DNA of 64,000 nucleotides from Agrobacterium tumefaciens. GTDB lineage: Bacteria > Pseudomonadota > Alphaproteobacteria > Rhizobiales > Rhizobiaceae. The translations under genes were made by a program, and so were the position numbers. This document shows, in pieces, positions 26,241-36,726 of this stretch (positions are counted from its first letter, which is position 1; the number at the start of each line of letters is the position of its first letter). The notes under the pieces are model-generated. The model saw only the letters and a list, made by a program, of their open reading frames with translations. It ran no database searches and was not told the origin of the DNA. The DNA is taken from positions 62,001 through 126,000 of the forward strand of contig NZ_JXQV01000013.1 in assembly GCF_000834635.1 (NCBI RefSeq), read 5' to 3'.

Positions 26241-26708
26241 ATGAAAAACAAGGTTTTCGCGCTTGCTGCTGCTGCAGTTCTGACATCGTCTGTCGCGTTT
26301 GCGCAGACGGCGACGACGGCTCCTGCTGCGGCACCGGCTGCTGGTGCAGATGCGATGCTTTCGGGTCCTGGCATTACCATGGGCACCAAGGCGAGCGGTC
26401 CGTTGAAGTTCATCAATGTGCAGAAGACCGACCTCACTGCCTCGCAGCTTGACGGCATGGACATCTACAATGCCCAGAACGAGGAAATCGGTGAGATTGA
26501 AGACGTTGTGATCGGCGATGGCAAGTCTGTCATCGGTCTGGTTGCCAGCGTCGGCGGCTTCCTCGGCATCGACAAGAGCTATGTAGTTCTCGACCCTGCC
26601 TCTGTTGCCATCAACAACGATAATGGCACATGGAAGGCTTACGTGGACACGACCAAGGAAGCGCTCGGCGCGGCTCCAAAGCTCGACTACGACAAGATGG
26701 ATGACTAA
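26241..26708 (+). CDS. Exported PRC-barrel domain protein
   Basis: The 155-residue product has a signal peptide (MKNKVFALAAAAVLTSSVAFAQ), an Ala/Pro-rich linker and a PRC-barrel domain (LDGMDIYNAQNEEIGEIEDVVIGDGKSVIGLVASVGGFLGI). Exported PRC-barrel proteins are frequent members of rhizobial stress regulons; the biochemical role is unknown. The ATG has a strong RBS (AAAAGGAAGAAACACT). The promoter at 26172 points to control by the general stress sigma factor, and a terminator follows at 26744, so it is a one-gene unit. Confidence 0.88.
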   Translation: MKNKVFALAAAAVLTSSVAFAQTATTAPAAAPAAGADAMLSGPGITMGTKASGPLKFINVQKTDLTASQLDGMDIYNAQNEEIGEIEDVVIGDGKSVIGLVASVGGFLGIDKSYVVLDPASVAINNDNGTWKAYVDTTKEALGAAPKLDYDKMDD

Positions 26709-26743
26709 TCCATGAGATAGGCGGTTTTATTCCGTCGGTCTTC

Positions 26744-26789
26744 AAGCCCACCGATTGTTGGTTCGCTCCAATGGTCGGTGGGCTTTTTT
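26744..26789 (+). terminator. Rho-independent terminator of the PRC-barrel gene
   Basis: An 11-bp stem (AAGCCCACCGA with TCGGTGGGCTT) is followed directly by TTTTTT, 35 bases after the stop codon. It is a strong intrinsic terminator. Confidence 0.92.
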
Positions 26790-26855
26790 GTGGGGGTCGT
26801 GGGGCTGCACCGGCAGAGGATGTCTGCCGCGTTCTGCTTGTGGAGATGTGGTCAG

Positions 26856-26878
26856 ATCCTCGGGTCAAGCCCGAGGAT
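26856..26878. repeat. REP-like palindromic element
   Basis: ATCCTCGGG-TCAAG-CCCGAGGAT is a perfect 9-bp inverted repeat with a 5-base loop in the short space between the PRC-barrel terminator and the parC 3' end. The same TCCTCGGGTCAAGCCCGAGGA unit is familiar as a dispersed intergenic repeat in Rhizobiales; only one copy is in this window. Confidence 0.7.
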
Positions 26879-26905
26879 GACGAAGGGGAGCGTGGAACGG
26901 CGGCC

Positions 26906-29185
26906 TTACCCGCCGAATTTGCCGCTGCGTGGGAAGCCCTTGGGCACGGTGCGGCCTGCGGTGGCGCGGTCGGCCATCCATTCCAGCAGTTCATCGGCGT
27001 TTTTGGAGAAGGAACGCCCGGCGCTGTCTTCCCATGTCAGGCCGCTGGCCAGCGCAAAACACTTGATGTCGGAAATGCCGCCATCCTTGTAGCGTTGCAG
27101 GCGCACGCCCTTGCCGCGTGACATTTCCGGCACTTGCGAGAGCGGGAAGGTCAGCATCTTGCGGTTTTCACCAACGACGGCAACGTGGTCACCCGTAACG
27201 GGCACCAGCATCTTCATCTCATCCGGCATAGCAACATTCATGATCTGCTTGCCCTTGCGGGTATTGGCCACCATTTCCGTTTCCGCGATCACAAAGCCAT
27301 TGCCAGCCGTGGAGGCCAGCAGCAGTTTGCGCGATGGATCATGCACGAAGGCGCTCAGAATATCCTGATCGTTCTCCATATCCACCATGATACGCACCGG
27401 CTCGCCATGGCCGCGCCCGCCCGGCAGCTTGTCCGCGCCCAGCGTGTAAGCCTTGCCGCCTGTCGTTACCAGCAGCAGCTTGTCTGTGGTCTGCGCCGGG
27501 AAGGCCAGCTTCGGGCCATCGCCTTCCTTGAAGGTCAGCGTCGAGGTATCGGCCATATGGCCCTTCAGCGCCCTGATCCAGCCCTTCTGGGAAATGACGA
27601 TGGTGACGGGCTCTTTCTCGATCATGGATTGCTGAATGGCATCCACATCCGCCGTCGGTGCCATGGCAAACACGGTGCGGCGTGCGCCAAGCGCGGTTGC
27701 CTTGGCGTATTTCTTCTTCACATCCTCGATTTCACCCGAAACCGTCTTCCACTGCTTTTCTGGCGATGCCAGCAGCGACTCGATTTCGGCCTTCTCACTG
27801 CTCAGGCCATCGAATTCCGTGCGGATCTCGAATTCTTCCAGCTTGCGCAAAGAGCGCAGGCGCATGTTGAGAATGGCTTCGGCCTGAATATCGGTCAGCT
27901 TGAACCGCGCCACCATAACGGGCTTCGGCTCATCTTCCTCACGGATGATGGCGATGATCTCATCGATATTGAGATAGGCGACGAGGAAGCCGCCGAGAAT
28001 TTCCAGGCGGCGATCAATGGCGGCCAGACGGAAGCGCGAGCGGCGCAGAAGCACATCGCGGCGGTGGTCCAGCCATTCCTTCAGCACTTCATTCAGCGCC
28101 ATGACCTTGGGCACGCGGCCCATGGACAGGACGTTCATGTTCAGCGGAATGCGGTTTTCCAGATCCGACAGACGGAACAGGGATTCCATCAGGAGCGTGG
28201 CATCGACGGTCCGGTTCTTCGGCACCAGCACGACACGCACGTCCTCGGCGGATTCGTCGCGCACGTCTTCCAGCAAGGGCAAACGGCGGGCCAGAAGCAG
28301 CTCGGCAATCTTTTCGATCAACCGCGATTTCTGAACCTGATAGGGAATTTCCGTGATGACGATCTGGTAGCCGCCACGGCCAAGATCCTCGATCTCCCAC
28401 TTGGCACGAACGCGAAAACCGCCGCGTCCGGTCTTGTAGGCCTCGATCATGCTTTCGCGGCTCTCGGTGATAACGCCGCCTGTCGGCAGGTCAGGTCCCT
28501 CGATGCCGCCTCTTTCCGGATGAGCGGGATCGAACATCAGATCCTCGACGGTCGCATCCGGGTTCTTGATCAGCCGAAGGGCCGCATCGCACAATTCATG
28601 TGCGTTGTGCGGCGGAATGGAGGTCGCCATGCCCACGGCGATGCCGGAGGAACCGTTCGCCAGCAAGTTTGGAAACGCGCCGGGCATAACGACCGGCTCT
28701 TCATCTTCCTCGTTATAGGTCGGGCGAAAATCAACCGCATCCTGCTCGATGCCTTCGAGCAGCAGCGCTGCGACATCCGTCATGCGCGCTTCGGTATAAC
28801 GATAGGCGGCTGCGCCATCGCCATCGATATTGCCGAAATTGCCCTGGCCATCGACAATGGGGTAACGCTGGGAGAAGTCCTGCGCCAAACGCACCAGCGC
28901 GTCATAGACAGACTGGTCGCCGTGCGGGTGGAACTTACCGATCACGTCACCGACGATACGGGCGCATTTCTTGAACGCGGAATTGGGCCGAATGCCCATT
29001 TCGCTCATGGCGTGAATGATGCGGCGGTGCACCGGCTTCAAACCATCTCGAACGTCCGGCAGCGCGCGGTGCATGATGGTCGACAGCGCGTAGGCCAGGT
29101 AACGCTCTTCCAGCGCTGCCTTCAGGTCAACAGGTATAATATTGTCGTCGTCTCCGCCGGACGGAGGAAGCAGATTTTTTCCCAT
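26906..29185 (-). CDS. parC: DNA topoisomerase IV subunit A
   Basis: ParC is the DNA-breaking subunit that decatenates sister chromosomes with ParE. The 759-residue product has catalytic Tyr130 in AAYRYTEAR and ends in a C-terminal domain with beta-propeller blades shorter than in GyrA, which supports ParC over GyrA. The quinolone-contact stretch is [13 protein letters not shown]: residue Q91 stands where E. coli ParC has S80, and D95 where it has E84. The start [16 protein letters not shown] is rhizobia-like. The large open frame opposite is a codon-bias artefact. Confidence 0.95.
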   Translation of the reverse strand: MGKNLLPPSGGDDDNIIPVDLKAALEERYLAYALSTIMHRALPDVRDGLKPVHRRIIHAMSEMGIRPNSAFKKCARIVGDVIGKFHPHGDQSVYDALVRLAQDFSQRYPIVDGQGNFGNIDGDGAAAYRYTEARMTDVAALLLEGIEQDAVDFRPTYNEEDEEPVVMPGAFPNLLANGSSGIAVGMATSIPPHNAHELCDAALRLIKNPDATVEDLMFDPAHPERGGIEGPDLPTGGVITESRESMIEAYKTGRGGFRVRAKWEIEDLGRGGYQIVITEIPYQVQKSRLIEKIAELLLARRLPLLEDVRDESAEDVRVVLVPKNRTVDATLLMESLFRLSDLENRIPLNMNVLSMGRVPKVMALNEVLKEWLDHRRDVLLRRSRFRLAAIDRRLEILGGFLVAYLNIDEIIAIIREEDEPKPVMVARFKLTDIQAEAILNMRLRSLRKLEEFEIRTEFDGLSSEKAEIESLLASPEKQWKTVSGEIEDVKKKYAKATALGARRTVFAMAPTADVDAIQQSMIEKEPVTIVISQKGWIRALKGHMADTSTLTFKEGDGPKLAFPAQTTDKLLLVTTGGKAYTLGADKLPGGRGHGEPVRIMVDMENDQDILSAFVHDPSRKLLLASTAGNGFVIAETEMVANTRKGKQIMNVAMPDEMKMLVPVTGDHVAVVGENRKMLTFPLSQVPEMSRGKGVRLQRYKDGGISDIKCFALASGLTWEDSAGRSFSKNADELLEWMADRATAGRTVPKGFPRSGKFGG

Positions 29186-29409
29186 AGTTCCTGACTAGCG
29201 GAAAGGGTTAATTGCGGCAAGAAACAAGGGCTTTTCGCCTGTGGATGACGGCGGTTGCGCACGTATTTTCCTTTGACCTTGTTTTTATGCCGCAATTCAG
29301 CCATTCGTTGCATCTTATGAATGCAATATACCGGCGCTAACCATCCGATATAGATGCACCATTTCAGCTTCAACATGCCTGTTTTTCGTACCTGTAGGGA
29401 AGAGATAGA

Positions 29410-30600
29410 ATGAGACTTCAGACAACCCGCAATTTTCTGTTTGCCAGCGCCGCGGCAGTCGCTTTCGCGTCGCCTGCATTCGCACTTGACGGTGCAGACG
29501 TCCTCAAGAAAATCAACGCCGCTTATCACGTTCAGGGCGCGGAAATCGGCGCGAAATCCGTTACTGTTGATGGCTCCACGGTCAAGCTCAGCGGCGTTAC
29601 CTTCGCGACGACGGCGACCAAGGAGCAGGTCATCCCTGTTGGTGACGTCACGCTTGAAGGCGTTGAAGAAGACGATGGCGGCTACACAATCGACAAGATG
29701 AGCTTCGACAATGTGAAATACGCTCACGAAAATGTCGCGGTTGATGTGAGCGACATCTACGTTTCTGGCGTTGTCGTTCCGGCAGATCCAACCACTGGCA
29801 CAGTGGATTCCATGATGCTCTATGATGAGGCCCATAGCGGCCCTGTCTCCATCAAGGTGGATGGCACGGAAACCTTCTCGCTCGCCGAAACAACAACGAC
29901 GATGACCAAGAGCGAAGATGACAGCACCATCAGTTTCGACCTGAACGCGACTGGCTTCAAGGCCAATCTGAGCAAAATCCAGGACCCCAAGTCCAAGGAA
30001 GCCATCGACAAGCTGAAGGTGCAGACGCTATCAGGCGAAATGACCATGAGCGGTTCGTGGGAACTGGCACCGGGCACGCTGACGATCGATGAGTATGCCG
30101 TCGACCTCAAGGATGTCGGCCGTCTCAACATGGCGTTCAGCTTCTCCGGTTACACGCTGAACTTCATCAAGACGATGCAGGATGCGGTCAAGGCGCAGGC
30201 CGAAAACCCGAACAAGGAACAGGCAGATCAGGCCGCCGGTCTCGCCATGCTCGGTCTTATGCAGCAGCTCAGCTTCAACAGCGCCGAAATCAGCTTCGAT
30301 GATGCCAGCATCACCAAGCGCGCCATCGATTACGCCGCTGGCGAACAGGGCATGTCAGGCGAGCAGCTGTCGCAGACCATCAAGGGCATGGTTCCTATCA
30401 TGATGGCGCAACTCAACGTACCGGAACTGCAGAACGCCGTTTCCGCAGCCGTGAACGCCTATATCGACGATCCAAAGAACTTCACGATTTCCGCCGCCCC
30501 TGAAAAGCCCGTCCCCTTCCCCATGATCATGGGTGCAGCCATGGGCGCGCCAAACACCATTCCAAAGGTGCTGGGCGTTACGGTAACGGCTAACGAATAG
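29410..30600 (+). CDS. Exported protein of unknown function
   Basis: The 396-residue product has a clear signal peptide (MRLQTTRNFLFASAAAVAFASPAFA) and a mature part made of beta-rich segments (VTVDGSTVKLSGVTF, MSFDNVKYAHENVAVDVSDIYVSGV) with a Met/Gln-rich helical stretch around residues 250-340. I recognise no named domain. It has a strong RBS (GGGAAGAGATAGA), a terminator 20 bases downstream and no operon partner, so it is a single-gene unit, probably periplasmic. Confidence 0.8.
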   Translation: MRLQTTRNFLFASAAAVAFASPAFALDGADVLKKINAAYHVQGAEIGAKSVTVDGSTVKLSGVTFATTATKEQVIPVGDVTLEGVEEDDGGYTIDKMSFDNVKYAHENVAVDVSDIYVSGVVVPADPTTGTVDSMMLYDEAHSGPVSIKVDGTETFSLAETTTTMTKSEDDSTISFDLNATGFKANLSKIQDPKSKEAIDKLKVQTLSGEMTMSGSWELAPGTLTIDEYAVDLKDVGRLNMAFSFSGYTLNFIKTMQDAVKAQAENPNKEQADQAAGLAMLGLMQQLSFNSAEISFDDASITKRAIDYAAGEQGMSGEQLSQTIKGMVPIMMAQLNVPELQNAVSAAVNAYIDDPKNFTISAAPEKPVPFPMIMGAAMGAPNTIPKVLGVTVTANE

Positions 30601-30619
30601 TCTCTGATACCAAAGCTTC

Positions 30620-30655
30620 AAGCCGCCCTGTGAATTCTCACAGGGCGGCTTTTTT
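30620..30655 (+). terminator. Rho-independent terminator of the 29410-30600 gene
   Basis: A 14-bp stem (AAGCCGCCCTGTGA with TCACAGGGCGGCTT, ATTC loop) is followed by a T-run. It is one of the strongest terminators in the window. Confidence 0.95.
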
Positions 30656-30672
30656 GTTGCGTGCGTGGTTGC

Positions 30673-30713
30673 GAAAAACAAAAGGGCCAGCGTTTCCGCC
30701 AGCCCTTTTTTTT
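30673..30713 (-). terminator. Terminator of aspS (usable on both strands)
   Basis: On the minus strand AAAGGGCTGGCG pairs with CGCTGGCCCTTT through a GAAA loop with two G-U pairs, followed by TGTTTTTC. A-runs and T-runs flank both sides, so it could also stop plus-strand transcription. It begins 22 bases after the aspS stop. Confidence 0.85.
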
Positions 30714-30734
30714 CTAAACGCTCAGTATTGCGTA

Positions 30735-32525
30735 TCAGTCTTTCTTCGGCGTCGGCACAACCCGTAGCGCCAGTTCGCGAAGCTGCGTTGGCGTGGCTGG
30801 TGCCGGGGCGTTCATCAGAAGGTCCTGCGCCTGCTGGTTCATTGGGAACAGCGTGACTTCGCGCAGGTTCTTCGTGCCGGTCAGCAACATCACCACGCGG
30901 TCCACGCCAGCTGCCATGCCGCCATGTGGGGGCGCGCCGTACTGGAATGCGCGGTAGAGGCCGCCGAAGCGATCTTCGACGTCCTGCTGGCTGAGGCCAA
31001 CCTTCTCGAACGCCTTGACCATCAGTTCAGGTGACTGGTTACGAATGGAGCCCGAGGCGATTTCGTAGCCGTTGCAGACCATGTCGTACTGGTAGGCCTT
31101 GATCGTCAGCGGATCCTGGTTTTCCAGCGCGTCCATACCGCCCTGCGGCATGGAGAATGGATTGTGGGCGAAGTCGATCTTCTTTTCTTCTTCGTTGTAT
31201 TCGAAGAATGGGAAGTCAACGATCCAGCACAGCTCGAAACGGTCGCGGTCTACGAGGTTCAGTTCCTCGCCAGCGCGGGTGCGGGCTTCGCCAGCAAACT
31301 TGTAGAACTTGGCAGGATCACCGGCAACGAAGAAGGATGCGTCGCCTGCTTCAAGACCGAGCTGGACGCGCAAGGCTTCCGTGCGCTCTTCGCCGATGTT
31401 CTTGGCAAGCGGGCCAGAGCCAACAACCTTGCCGTCTTCTTCCTTCCAGAAGATGTAGCCGAGGCCAGGCTGGCCTTGGCCTTGCGCCCAGGCATTCATG
31501 CGGTCACAGAACGCTCTCGAGCCACCGGTCTTGGCTGGAATGGCCCAGACTTCAACCTTTGGGTTGGAGGCGATCATGTTTGCGAAGACCTTGAAGCCGG
31601 ATCCGGCAAAATGGTCTGTCACGGCCTGCATTTCGATCGGGTTGCGAAGGTCCGGCTTATCGGAACCGTATGTGCGGATCGAATCGTCATAGGCAATGCG
31701 GCGGAAGTTCTGCGTAACAGGCTTGCCTTCGGCAAACTGCTCGAACACGCCGCGAATGACGGGCTCCATGGTTTCCCATACGTCTTCCTGCGTCACGAAG
31801 CTCATTTCCAGGTCGAGCTGGTAGAATTCGCCCGGCAGACGGTCTGCACGCGGGTCTTCATCGCGGAAGCACGGTGCGATCTGGAAGTAGCGGTCGAAAC
31901 CAGCAACCATCAGAAGCTGCTTGTACTGCTGCGGCGCCTGCGGCAACGCGAAGAACTTGCCTTCGTGAATGCGGCTTGGCACGAGGAAGTCGCGCGCACC
32001 TTCTGGTGAGGATGCCGTCAGGATCGGAGTGGAATATTCAGCAAAGCCGATATCGCCCATGCGGCGGCGCATGTCGGAGATGATCTGCGTGCGCTTTACG
32101 ATGTTCTTGTGCAGCGTATCGCGGCGAAGATCGAGGAAGCGATACTTCAGGCGCACATCTTCCGGATAGTCAGGCTCGCCGAAGACCGGCAGCGGCAGTT
32201 CCTTGGAAGCGGCCAGCACTTCGATTTCCTGAGCGTAAAGCTCGATTTCGCCGGTCTCCATGGTCTTGTTAACAGTGTCTTCCGAACGCGCCTTGACGAG
32301 ACCATCAATACGGATGACCCACTCGCCGCGAACGACTTCGGCAGACTTGAAGGCGGGGCTATCGGGATCGGCAACGACCTGCGTGATGCCGTAATGATCG
32401 CGAAGGTCGATGAAGAGAACGCCGCCGTGATCTCGTACGCGATGGACCCAGCCGGACAGGCGAACGGTTTCGCCGACATGCGACTTGCGGAGTGCGGCAC
32501 AGGTGTGGCTGCGGTAACGATGCAT
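30735..32525 (-). CDS. aspS: Aspartyl-tRNA synthetase, probably non-discriminating
   Basis: The 596-residue class II synthetase has the N-terminal OB domain that reads the anticodon ([20 protein letters not shown]), motif 2 [10 protein letters not shown], the bacterial GAD insertion and motif 3 GVDRVVMLL. The residue after the RD pair is H33 (DHGG), where discriminating enzymes such as that of E. coli have Leu; a His there is a known mark of AspRS forms that also charge tRNA-Asn, followed by GatCAB conversion. I chose ATG 32525 ([13 protein letters not shown]); the upstream in-frame extension is not conserved in type. Confidence 0.95.
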   Translation of the reverse strand: MHRYRSHTCAALRKSHVGETVRLSGWVHRVRDHGGVLFIDLRDHYGITQVVADPDSPAFKSAEVVRGEWVIRIDGLVKARSEDTVNKTMETGEIELYAQEIEVLAASKELPLPVFGEPDYPEDVRLKYRFLDLRRDTLHKNIVKRTQIISDMRRRMGDIGFAEYSTPILTASSPEGARDFLVPSRIHEGKFFALPQAPQQYKQLLMVAGFDRYFQIAPCFRDEDPRADRLPGEFYQLDLEMSFVTQEDVWETMEPVIRGVFEQFAEGKPVTQNFRRIAYDDSIRTYGSDKPDLRNPIEMQAVTDHFAGSGFKVFANMIASNPKVEVWAIPAKTGGSRAFCDRMNAWAQGQGQPGLGYIFWKEEDGKVVGSGPLAKNIGEERTEALRVQLGLEAGDASFFVAGDPAKFYKFAGEARTRAGEELNLVDRDRFELCWIVDFPFFEYNEEEKKIDFAHNPFSMPQGGMDALENQDPLTIKAYQYDMVCNGYEIASGSIRNQSPELMVKAFEKVGLSQQDVEDRFGGLYRAFQYGAPPHGGMAAGVDRVVMLLTGTKNLREVTLFPMNQQAQDLLMNAPAPATPTQLRELALRVVPTPKKD

Positions 32526-32825
32526 TTTATGATCCTGAAGAATACAGCGGCAACGGTCTGCCGCGCTGTCGAAAATTGGCCGGAAAAGCGCATGACTGAC
32601 CCGATTTGTCAAGGTAAAGCGCAATTTCCATAGCCCTCTTTGCACCCCCACCACGCAGAGCGCAATCATCATTTTGGATGATGTGACAGGCAAATTTGCA
32701 ATTTATGGTCACATTAGGTGCGGGAAACTTCGCATGTGAGCCAAGAAACGGCTTGATCATATTGACATGGGCCGACCAAAGGGAAAGTAAGACGGATCGA
32801 TTTCCGTGACTGGCTGAATGACGCA
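32526..32825. other. Divergent intergenic region between aspS and rnd
   Basis: This 300-base stretch separates the start of aspS from the start of rnd. It must hold both promoters. I see AT-rich blocks around 32665-32715 (CATTTTGGATGATGTGAC and nearby) but no convincing -35/-10 pair, operator or small gene. Confidence 0.4.
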
Positions 32826-33992
32826 ATGATTGAAACGACAACAGCACTCGCCGAAGCCTGCAAGGAACTGGCGAAATCCGATTTCATTACGATTGATACG
32901 GAATTTCTTCGCGAGACGACATTCTGGCCGCAGCTTTGTCTGGTACAGATGGCAAGCCCGACGCTGGAAGTGCTAGTTGACCCACTTGCGAAAGATATCG
33001 ACCTCACGCCTCTTTTCGAGTTGATGGCCGATCCGAGCGTCATCAAGGTTTTCCATGCCGCCCGTCAGGATATCGAAATCGTCCACCATCTGGGCGGACT
33101 TATCCCTCATCCTATTTTCGATACGCAGGTCGCTGCCATGGTCTGCGGCTTTGGCGACTCTATTTCCTATGATCAGCTGGTCCAGCGGATCAAGAACGTC
33201 CAGATCGATAAATCCTCACGCTTCACGGACTGGAGCCGTCGCCCGCTGACCGAAAAGCAGCTGGACTACGCGCTGGCCGATGTCACCCATCTGCGTGATG
33301 TCTATCTCGCCTTGAAAGCGCAGCTGGAGCGCGATGGTCGTTCTTCCTGGCTCAAGGAAGAGATGGATATTCTGGAATCGGTTGAGACCTATGACATGCA
33401 TCCCGATGATGCGTGGCTGCGGTTGAAGTCGCGTCTGCGCAAGCCGACCGAACTTGCCATTCTTAAATTCGTCGCAGCATGGCGCGAGCGGGAAGCGCGC
33501 TCGCGCAACGTGCCGCGCTCACGTGTGTTGAAGGATGATGCGATTTTTGAGATTGCTCAGCAGCAGCCGAAAGACACCGACGCACTCTCACGTCTGCGCA
33601 CCATCCCCAAGGGTTGGGAGCGCTCTGCATCCGGCGTCGCCATCATTGAAACGGTTAATGCGGCACTTGCGCTGCCAAAGGGCGAGATGCCGCAGGCTGC
33701 GCGACAAAGCCATTCCCCTGAGGGATCAGGCGCAGCGGTTGAGCTGCTGAAGGTTCTTCTGAAGCTGACTGCCGATAAACACGGCGTTGCCGCCAAGGTT
33801 ATTGCCAATAGCGAAGATCTGGACAAGATCGCATCGGAAGGCGAAAAGGCCGACGTTCCCGCCCTTTCCGGCTGGAGGCGCGATCTGTTTGGCGAACCAG
33901 CATTGAAGCTTATTCGCGGTGAAGTGGCACTTCGTTTCGCTGGAAAGAAAGTGGAAGCGCTGGAGCTTCCGACCGCTGAAGAGACTGCCTGA
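32826..33992 (+). CDS. rnd: Ribonuclease D
   Basis: RNase D is a 3'-5' exoribonuclease that trims tRNA precursors and other stable RNAs. The 388-residue product has the DEDD exonuclease fold: D24 and E26 in ITIDTEF, an Asp in HAARQDIE, and the last block LDYALADVTHL with Tyr and Asp (DEDDy type). An HRDC domain follows (about residues 205-285, ELAILKFVAAWREREAR), and a second, weaker helical region. It is transcribed divergently from aspS. Confidence 0.94.
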   Translation: MIETTTALAEACKELAKSDFITIDTEFLRETTFWPQLCLVQMASPTLEVLVDPLAKDIDLTPLFELMADPSVIKVFHAARQDIEIVHHLGGLIPHPIFDTQVAAMVCGFGDSISYDQLVQRIKNVQIDKSSRFTDWSRRPLTEKQLDYALADVTHLRDVYLALKAQLERDGRSSWLKEEMDILESVETYDMHPDDAWLRLKSRLRKPTELAILKFVAAWREREARSRNVPRSRVLKDDAIFEIAQQQPKDTDALSRLRTIPKGWERSASGVAIIETVNAALALPKGEMPQAARQSHSPEGSGAAVELLKVLLKLTADKHGVAAKVIANSEDLDKIASEGEKADVPALSGWRRDLFGEPALKLIRGEVALRFAGKKVEALELPTAEETA

Positions 33993-34194
33993 CAAGGTCT
34001 CCGACCCTGCCCCACAAAGCCGTTTGAGATTGATGCAAGTCCGTCACAGACGGCCTCTTTGCCCTGACATTACCGAAACATCACTTTTGGCCTGATCGTT
34101 TCCGCAATATGCTTCACGCCTAACGGGAATCATACCGGTGCCCCGTCATGGATGGCAGTTCCAACTGCGTCCCCTTGCCGAACAAAGAGGCTGG

Positions 34195-35220
34195 ATGAGA
34201 AAATTTCTCGCAATGCTGGATTATGTCATGCTGTTTCTGGCGGTTGCCGGGAGCGGTGTGGCCTATGCATTTCTGGAATATGGCGGCGGCGCAGTTATCG
34301 GCGCCACCTATGCGCTGTTTGCCTGCGCGCCCATTCTCGCCTTCGAGCGCGGCTACATCATGCCCGGGCTTTCGCGGCGCATCAGCATGCTGCCGACCCC
34401 AGCCTATATCGCATTTGGCCTCGTCATCTATGCCATTCTGGTGTTTTGCGGCTTCGGCCTTGGCGGCACCATTCTGTGGGCCACGGGCATACTGCCCACG
34501 AGCTGGCGCAGCGCCGTCCATGCGGAAATGCAGACGCTTCTGTTTACGCTGGGCGTATGCGCCATCATCGTCTTCATCATGCGCGTGCGGGAATTGCTGG
34601 GCCGCGATATCTTCATCGATCTCATCCTAGGGCGTTATCGCCGTCCGGTCAGTGAAGAACGTGTCTTCCTGTTTGTGGACCTCGTCGGCTCCACCTCCTT
34701 TGCCGAAACCCACGGCGATCTTCGGGCGCAGGAATATCTGGGTGAACTGTTCTCTGTTTACGCGGGTCCGGTGCGGCGGCACGGCGGCGTTATCGATGAT
34801 TATATCGGGGATGCAGCCATCATTACCTGGCCTTACCATATGGCGATCCGCCGCGCGGCCTGCATCAATTGTGTCTTCGATATCCTGAAAGCCATCGAGA
34901 ACAATCGTGCCGAATGGCTATCGCGTTTTGGCACGGTGCCAAAGCTGCGATTCGCCGTTCATGGAGGCCCGGTCATCACGGCTGAAATCGGCGTCGATCA
35001 CCACAAGATCACCTATTTCGGAGACACCGTTAATACCACGGCACGGCTGGAATCACTCAGCAAAATGCTGGGCCATCCCATCCTAATCTCGTCCGATCTT
35101 GCCCATCAATTGCTGCTGCCAAAAGGCGTAAAAAGCGAGTATCTGGGCGAACACGCCGTGAAAGGCCGCGGTCAGACACTGGGTGTCTGTGCCCTCAGTT
35201 CTGCTGAGATTATCGCCTGA
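34195..35220 (+). CDS. Membrane-bound class III adenylate/guanylate cyclase
   Basis: The 341-residue product has about five hydrophobic segments in the first 132 residues, then a class III cyclase domain: VFLFVDLVGSTSFAE with metal Asp D162, GGVIDDYIGDAAI with metal Asp D206, and FGDTVNTTARLES with the conserved Asn and Arg that bind the ribose and phosphate. All catalytic residues I can check are present, so it is probably active. Rhizobia carry many such cyclases; the signal sensed by this membrane part is unknown. I chose ATG 34195 behind AAAGAGGCTGG. Confidence 0.88.
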   Translation: MRKFLAMLDYVMLFLAVAGSGVAYAFLEYGGGAVIGATYALFACAPILAFERGYIMPGLSRRISMLPTPAYIAFGLVIYAILVFCGFGLGGTILWATGILPTSWRSAVHAEMQTLLFTLGVCAIIVFIMRVRELLGRDIFIDLILGRYRRPVSEERVFLFVDLVGSTSFAETHGDLRAQEYLGELFSVYAGPVRRHGGVIDDYIGDAAIITWPYHMAIRRAACINCVFDILKAIENNRAEWLSRFGTVPKLRFAVHGGPVITAEIGVDHHKITYFGDTVNTTARLESLSKMLGHPILISSDLAHQLLLPKGVKSEYLGEHAVKGRGQTLGVCALSSAEIIA

Positions 35221-35354
35221 CGCTCGCATGGGCACAAGCGTCATCAAATCTTCAACCCGGGTTCAACCTGTTGTCATGAAGCGTGCCTAACGGTCCATGC
35301 ATCGCAAATGCAGACACAAGGTTTGCATTGCAGATGCAAACCAAAGGTAATGTC

Positions 35355-36716
35355 ATGAAAAAGACCCTCCTGGCCTCCGCAGCCATTCTTGTGCTCGCCA
35401 CCACCTCAACCTTCGCGGCGGAAAAGGAATTCCCTGCAAAGCTCGTGTCGCAGGCGGTCTTGCCGGCAAACACGATCATCGCGGCCCCTGCCGATGCGCC
35501 TGAGCATTTGAAGACATCGGGCAAGTTCACGACAGCGGATCGCAAGCGTGCCGAAGGCATGGGCACTGTTGCGGGTAAGGATGGCGTGCGCAAAACCGGT
35601 TTGTCCATGCCGTTTGCAGGCCAGGCCATGCAGGGCTTTTCGGGCATCAAGACGACGAGCGACGGTACATTCTGGAGCCTTTCCGATAATGGCTTCGGCT
35701 CCAAGTCGAACTCCAGCGATTCGATGCTGATGCTGCATCACCTGAAAATCGACTGGGCCAATGGCAAGGTCGATGCGCAGGAAACCGTGTTCCTCTCAGA
35801 CCCGGACAAGAAGACACCCTTCCCCATCGTTATGGAAGGCTCCGAGAAGCGTTATCTGACCGGTGCGGATTTCGATGTGGAATCCATCCAGCCGACAAGC
35901 GACGGTTTCTGGGTTGGCGAAGAGTTCGGCCCCTATGTCCTGAAGTTCACCCGCGACGGCAAAATGACCAATGTCGTCTCGACCAAGGCTGGCGAGATCG
36001 ACGTGAAATCCCCTGACCATCCGACACTCACGCTTCCTGCCAATCCAACTCAGAAGCTGCCTGCCTTCAACCTGAAGCGTTCCGGTGGCTTTGAAGGTCT
36101 TGCCATGTCCAAGGATGGCACAAAGGCTTACGGACTGCTGGAAGGTCCGCTCTATAATGCCGAGGGACAAGTCGAAAAGACGGAAGACGGCGCAACCGGT
36201 CTTCGTATCATCGAGCTGGATGTTGCTTCCAAGAGCTGGACTGGCCGCACATGGCTCTACACGCTGGCAGATGGTGGCGAGGCCATTGGCGACTTCAACA
36301 TGCTGGATGATACCACTGCGCTGGTGATCGAGCGTGACAACGGCGCTGGCATGGCGGACAAGGCGTGCACCGACCCGAAGAAGCCTGAAGAGACTTGCTT
36401 TGCAGTTCCGGCCAAGCTGAAGCGCATCTACAAGATCGAAATGAGCGATGCGAATGTGGGCAAAGCCGCACGCAAGATCGGCTATATCGATCTCATGAAG
36501 ATCGCTGATCCCGATGGCAAGGCACGTCAGGGCAGCGCAAACGGCATTTACACAATGCCCTTCGTTACCATCGAGAACGTAGACCGCGTGGACGCAACGC
36601 ACATCATCGTCGGTAACGACAACAACCTGCCATTCTCGGCTGGCCGCGCCCTGGATAAGGCAGATGACAACGAGTTCGTTCTGCTTGAGGTGAAAGACCT
36701 GCTAGACGCGAAGTAA
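35355..36716 (+). CDS. Exported esterase-like/phytase-like beta-propeller protein
   Basis: The 453-residue product has a signal peptide (MKKTLLASAAILVLATTSTFAA) and matches the esterase-like activity of phytase family: MQGFSGIKTTSDGTFWSLSDNGFGSKSNSSD, DVESIQPTSDGFWVGEEFGPYVLKF and FEGLAMSKDGTKAYGLLEGP. Such proteins are periplasmic and may cleave phosphate esters; the substrate is not known. I chose ATG 35355 behind AAAGGTAATGTC rather than upstream ATGs without a ribosome site. It converges on ppx. Confidence 0.85.
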   Translation: MKKTLLASAAILVLATTSTFAAEKEFPAKLVSQAVLPANTIIAAPADAPEHLKTSGKFTTADRKRAEGMGTVAGKDGVRKTGLSMPFAGQAMQGFSGIKTTSDGTFWSLSDNGFGSKSNSSDSMLMLHHLKIDWANGKVDAQETVFLSDPDKKTPFPIVMEGSEKRYLTGADFDVESIQPTSDGFWVGEEFGPYVLKFTRDGKMTNVVSTKAGEIDVKSPDHPTLTLPANPTQKLPAFNLKRSGGFEGLAMSKDGTKAYGLLEGPLYNAEGQVEKTEDGATGLRIIELDVASKSWTGRTWLYTLADGGEAIGDFNMLDDTTALVIERDNGAGMADKACTDPKKPEETCFAVPAKLKRIYKIEMSDANVGKAARKIGYIDLMKIADPDGKARQGSANGIYTMPFVTIENVDRVDATHIIVGNDNNLPFSAGRALDKADDNEFVLLEVKDLLDAK

Positions 36717-36726
36717 TCAGTAAAGC

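Noticed and set aside
27134-29194. A 686-codon plus-strand frame opposite parC
   Set aside because: Shadow of parC in antisense; no family signature of its own.
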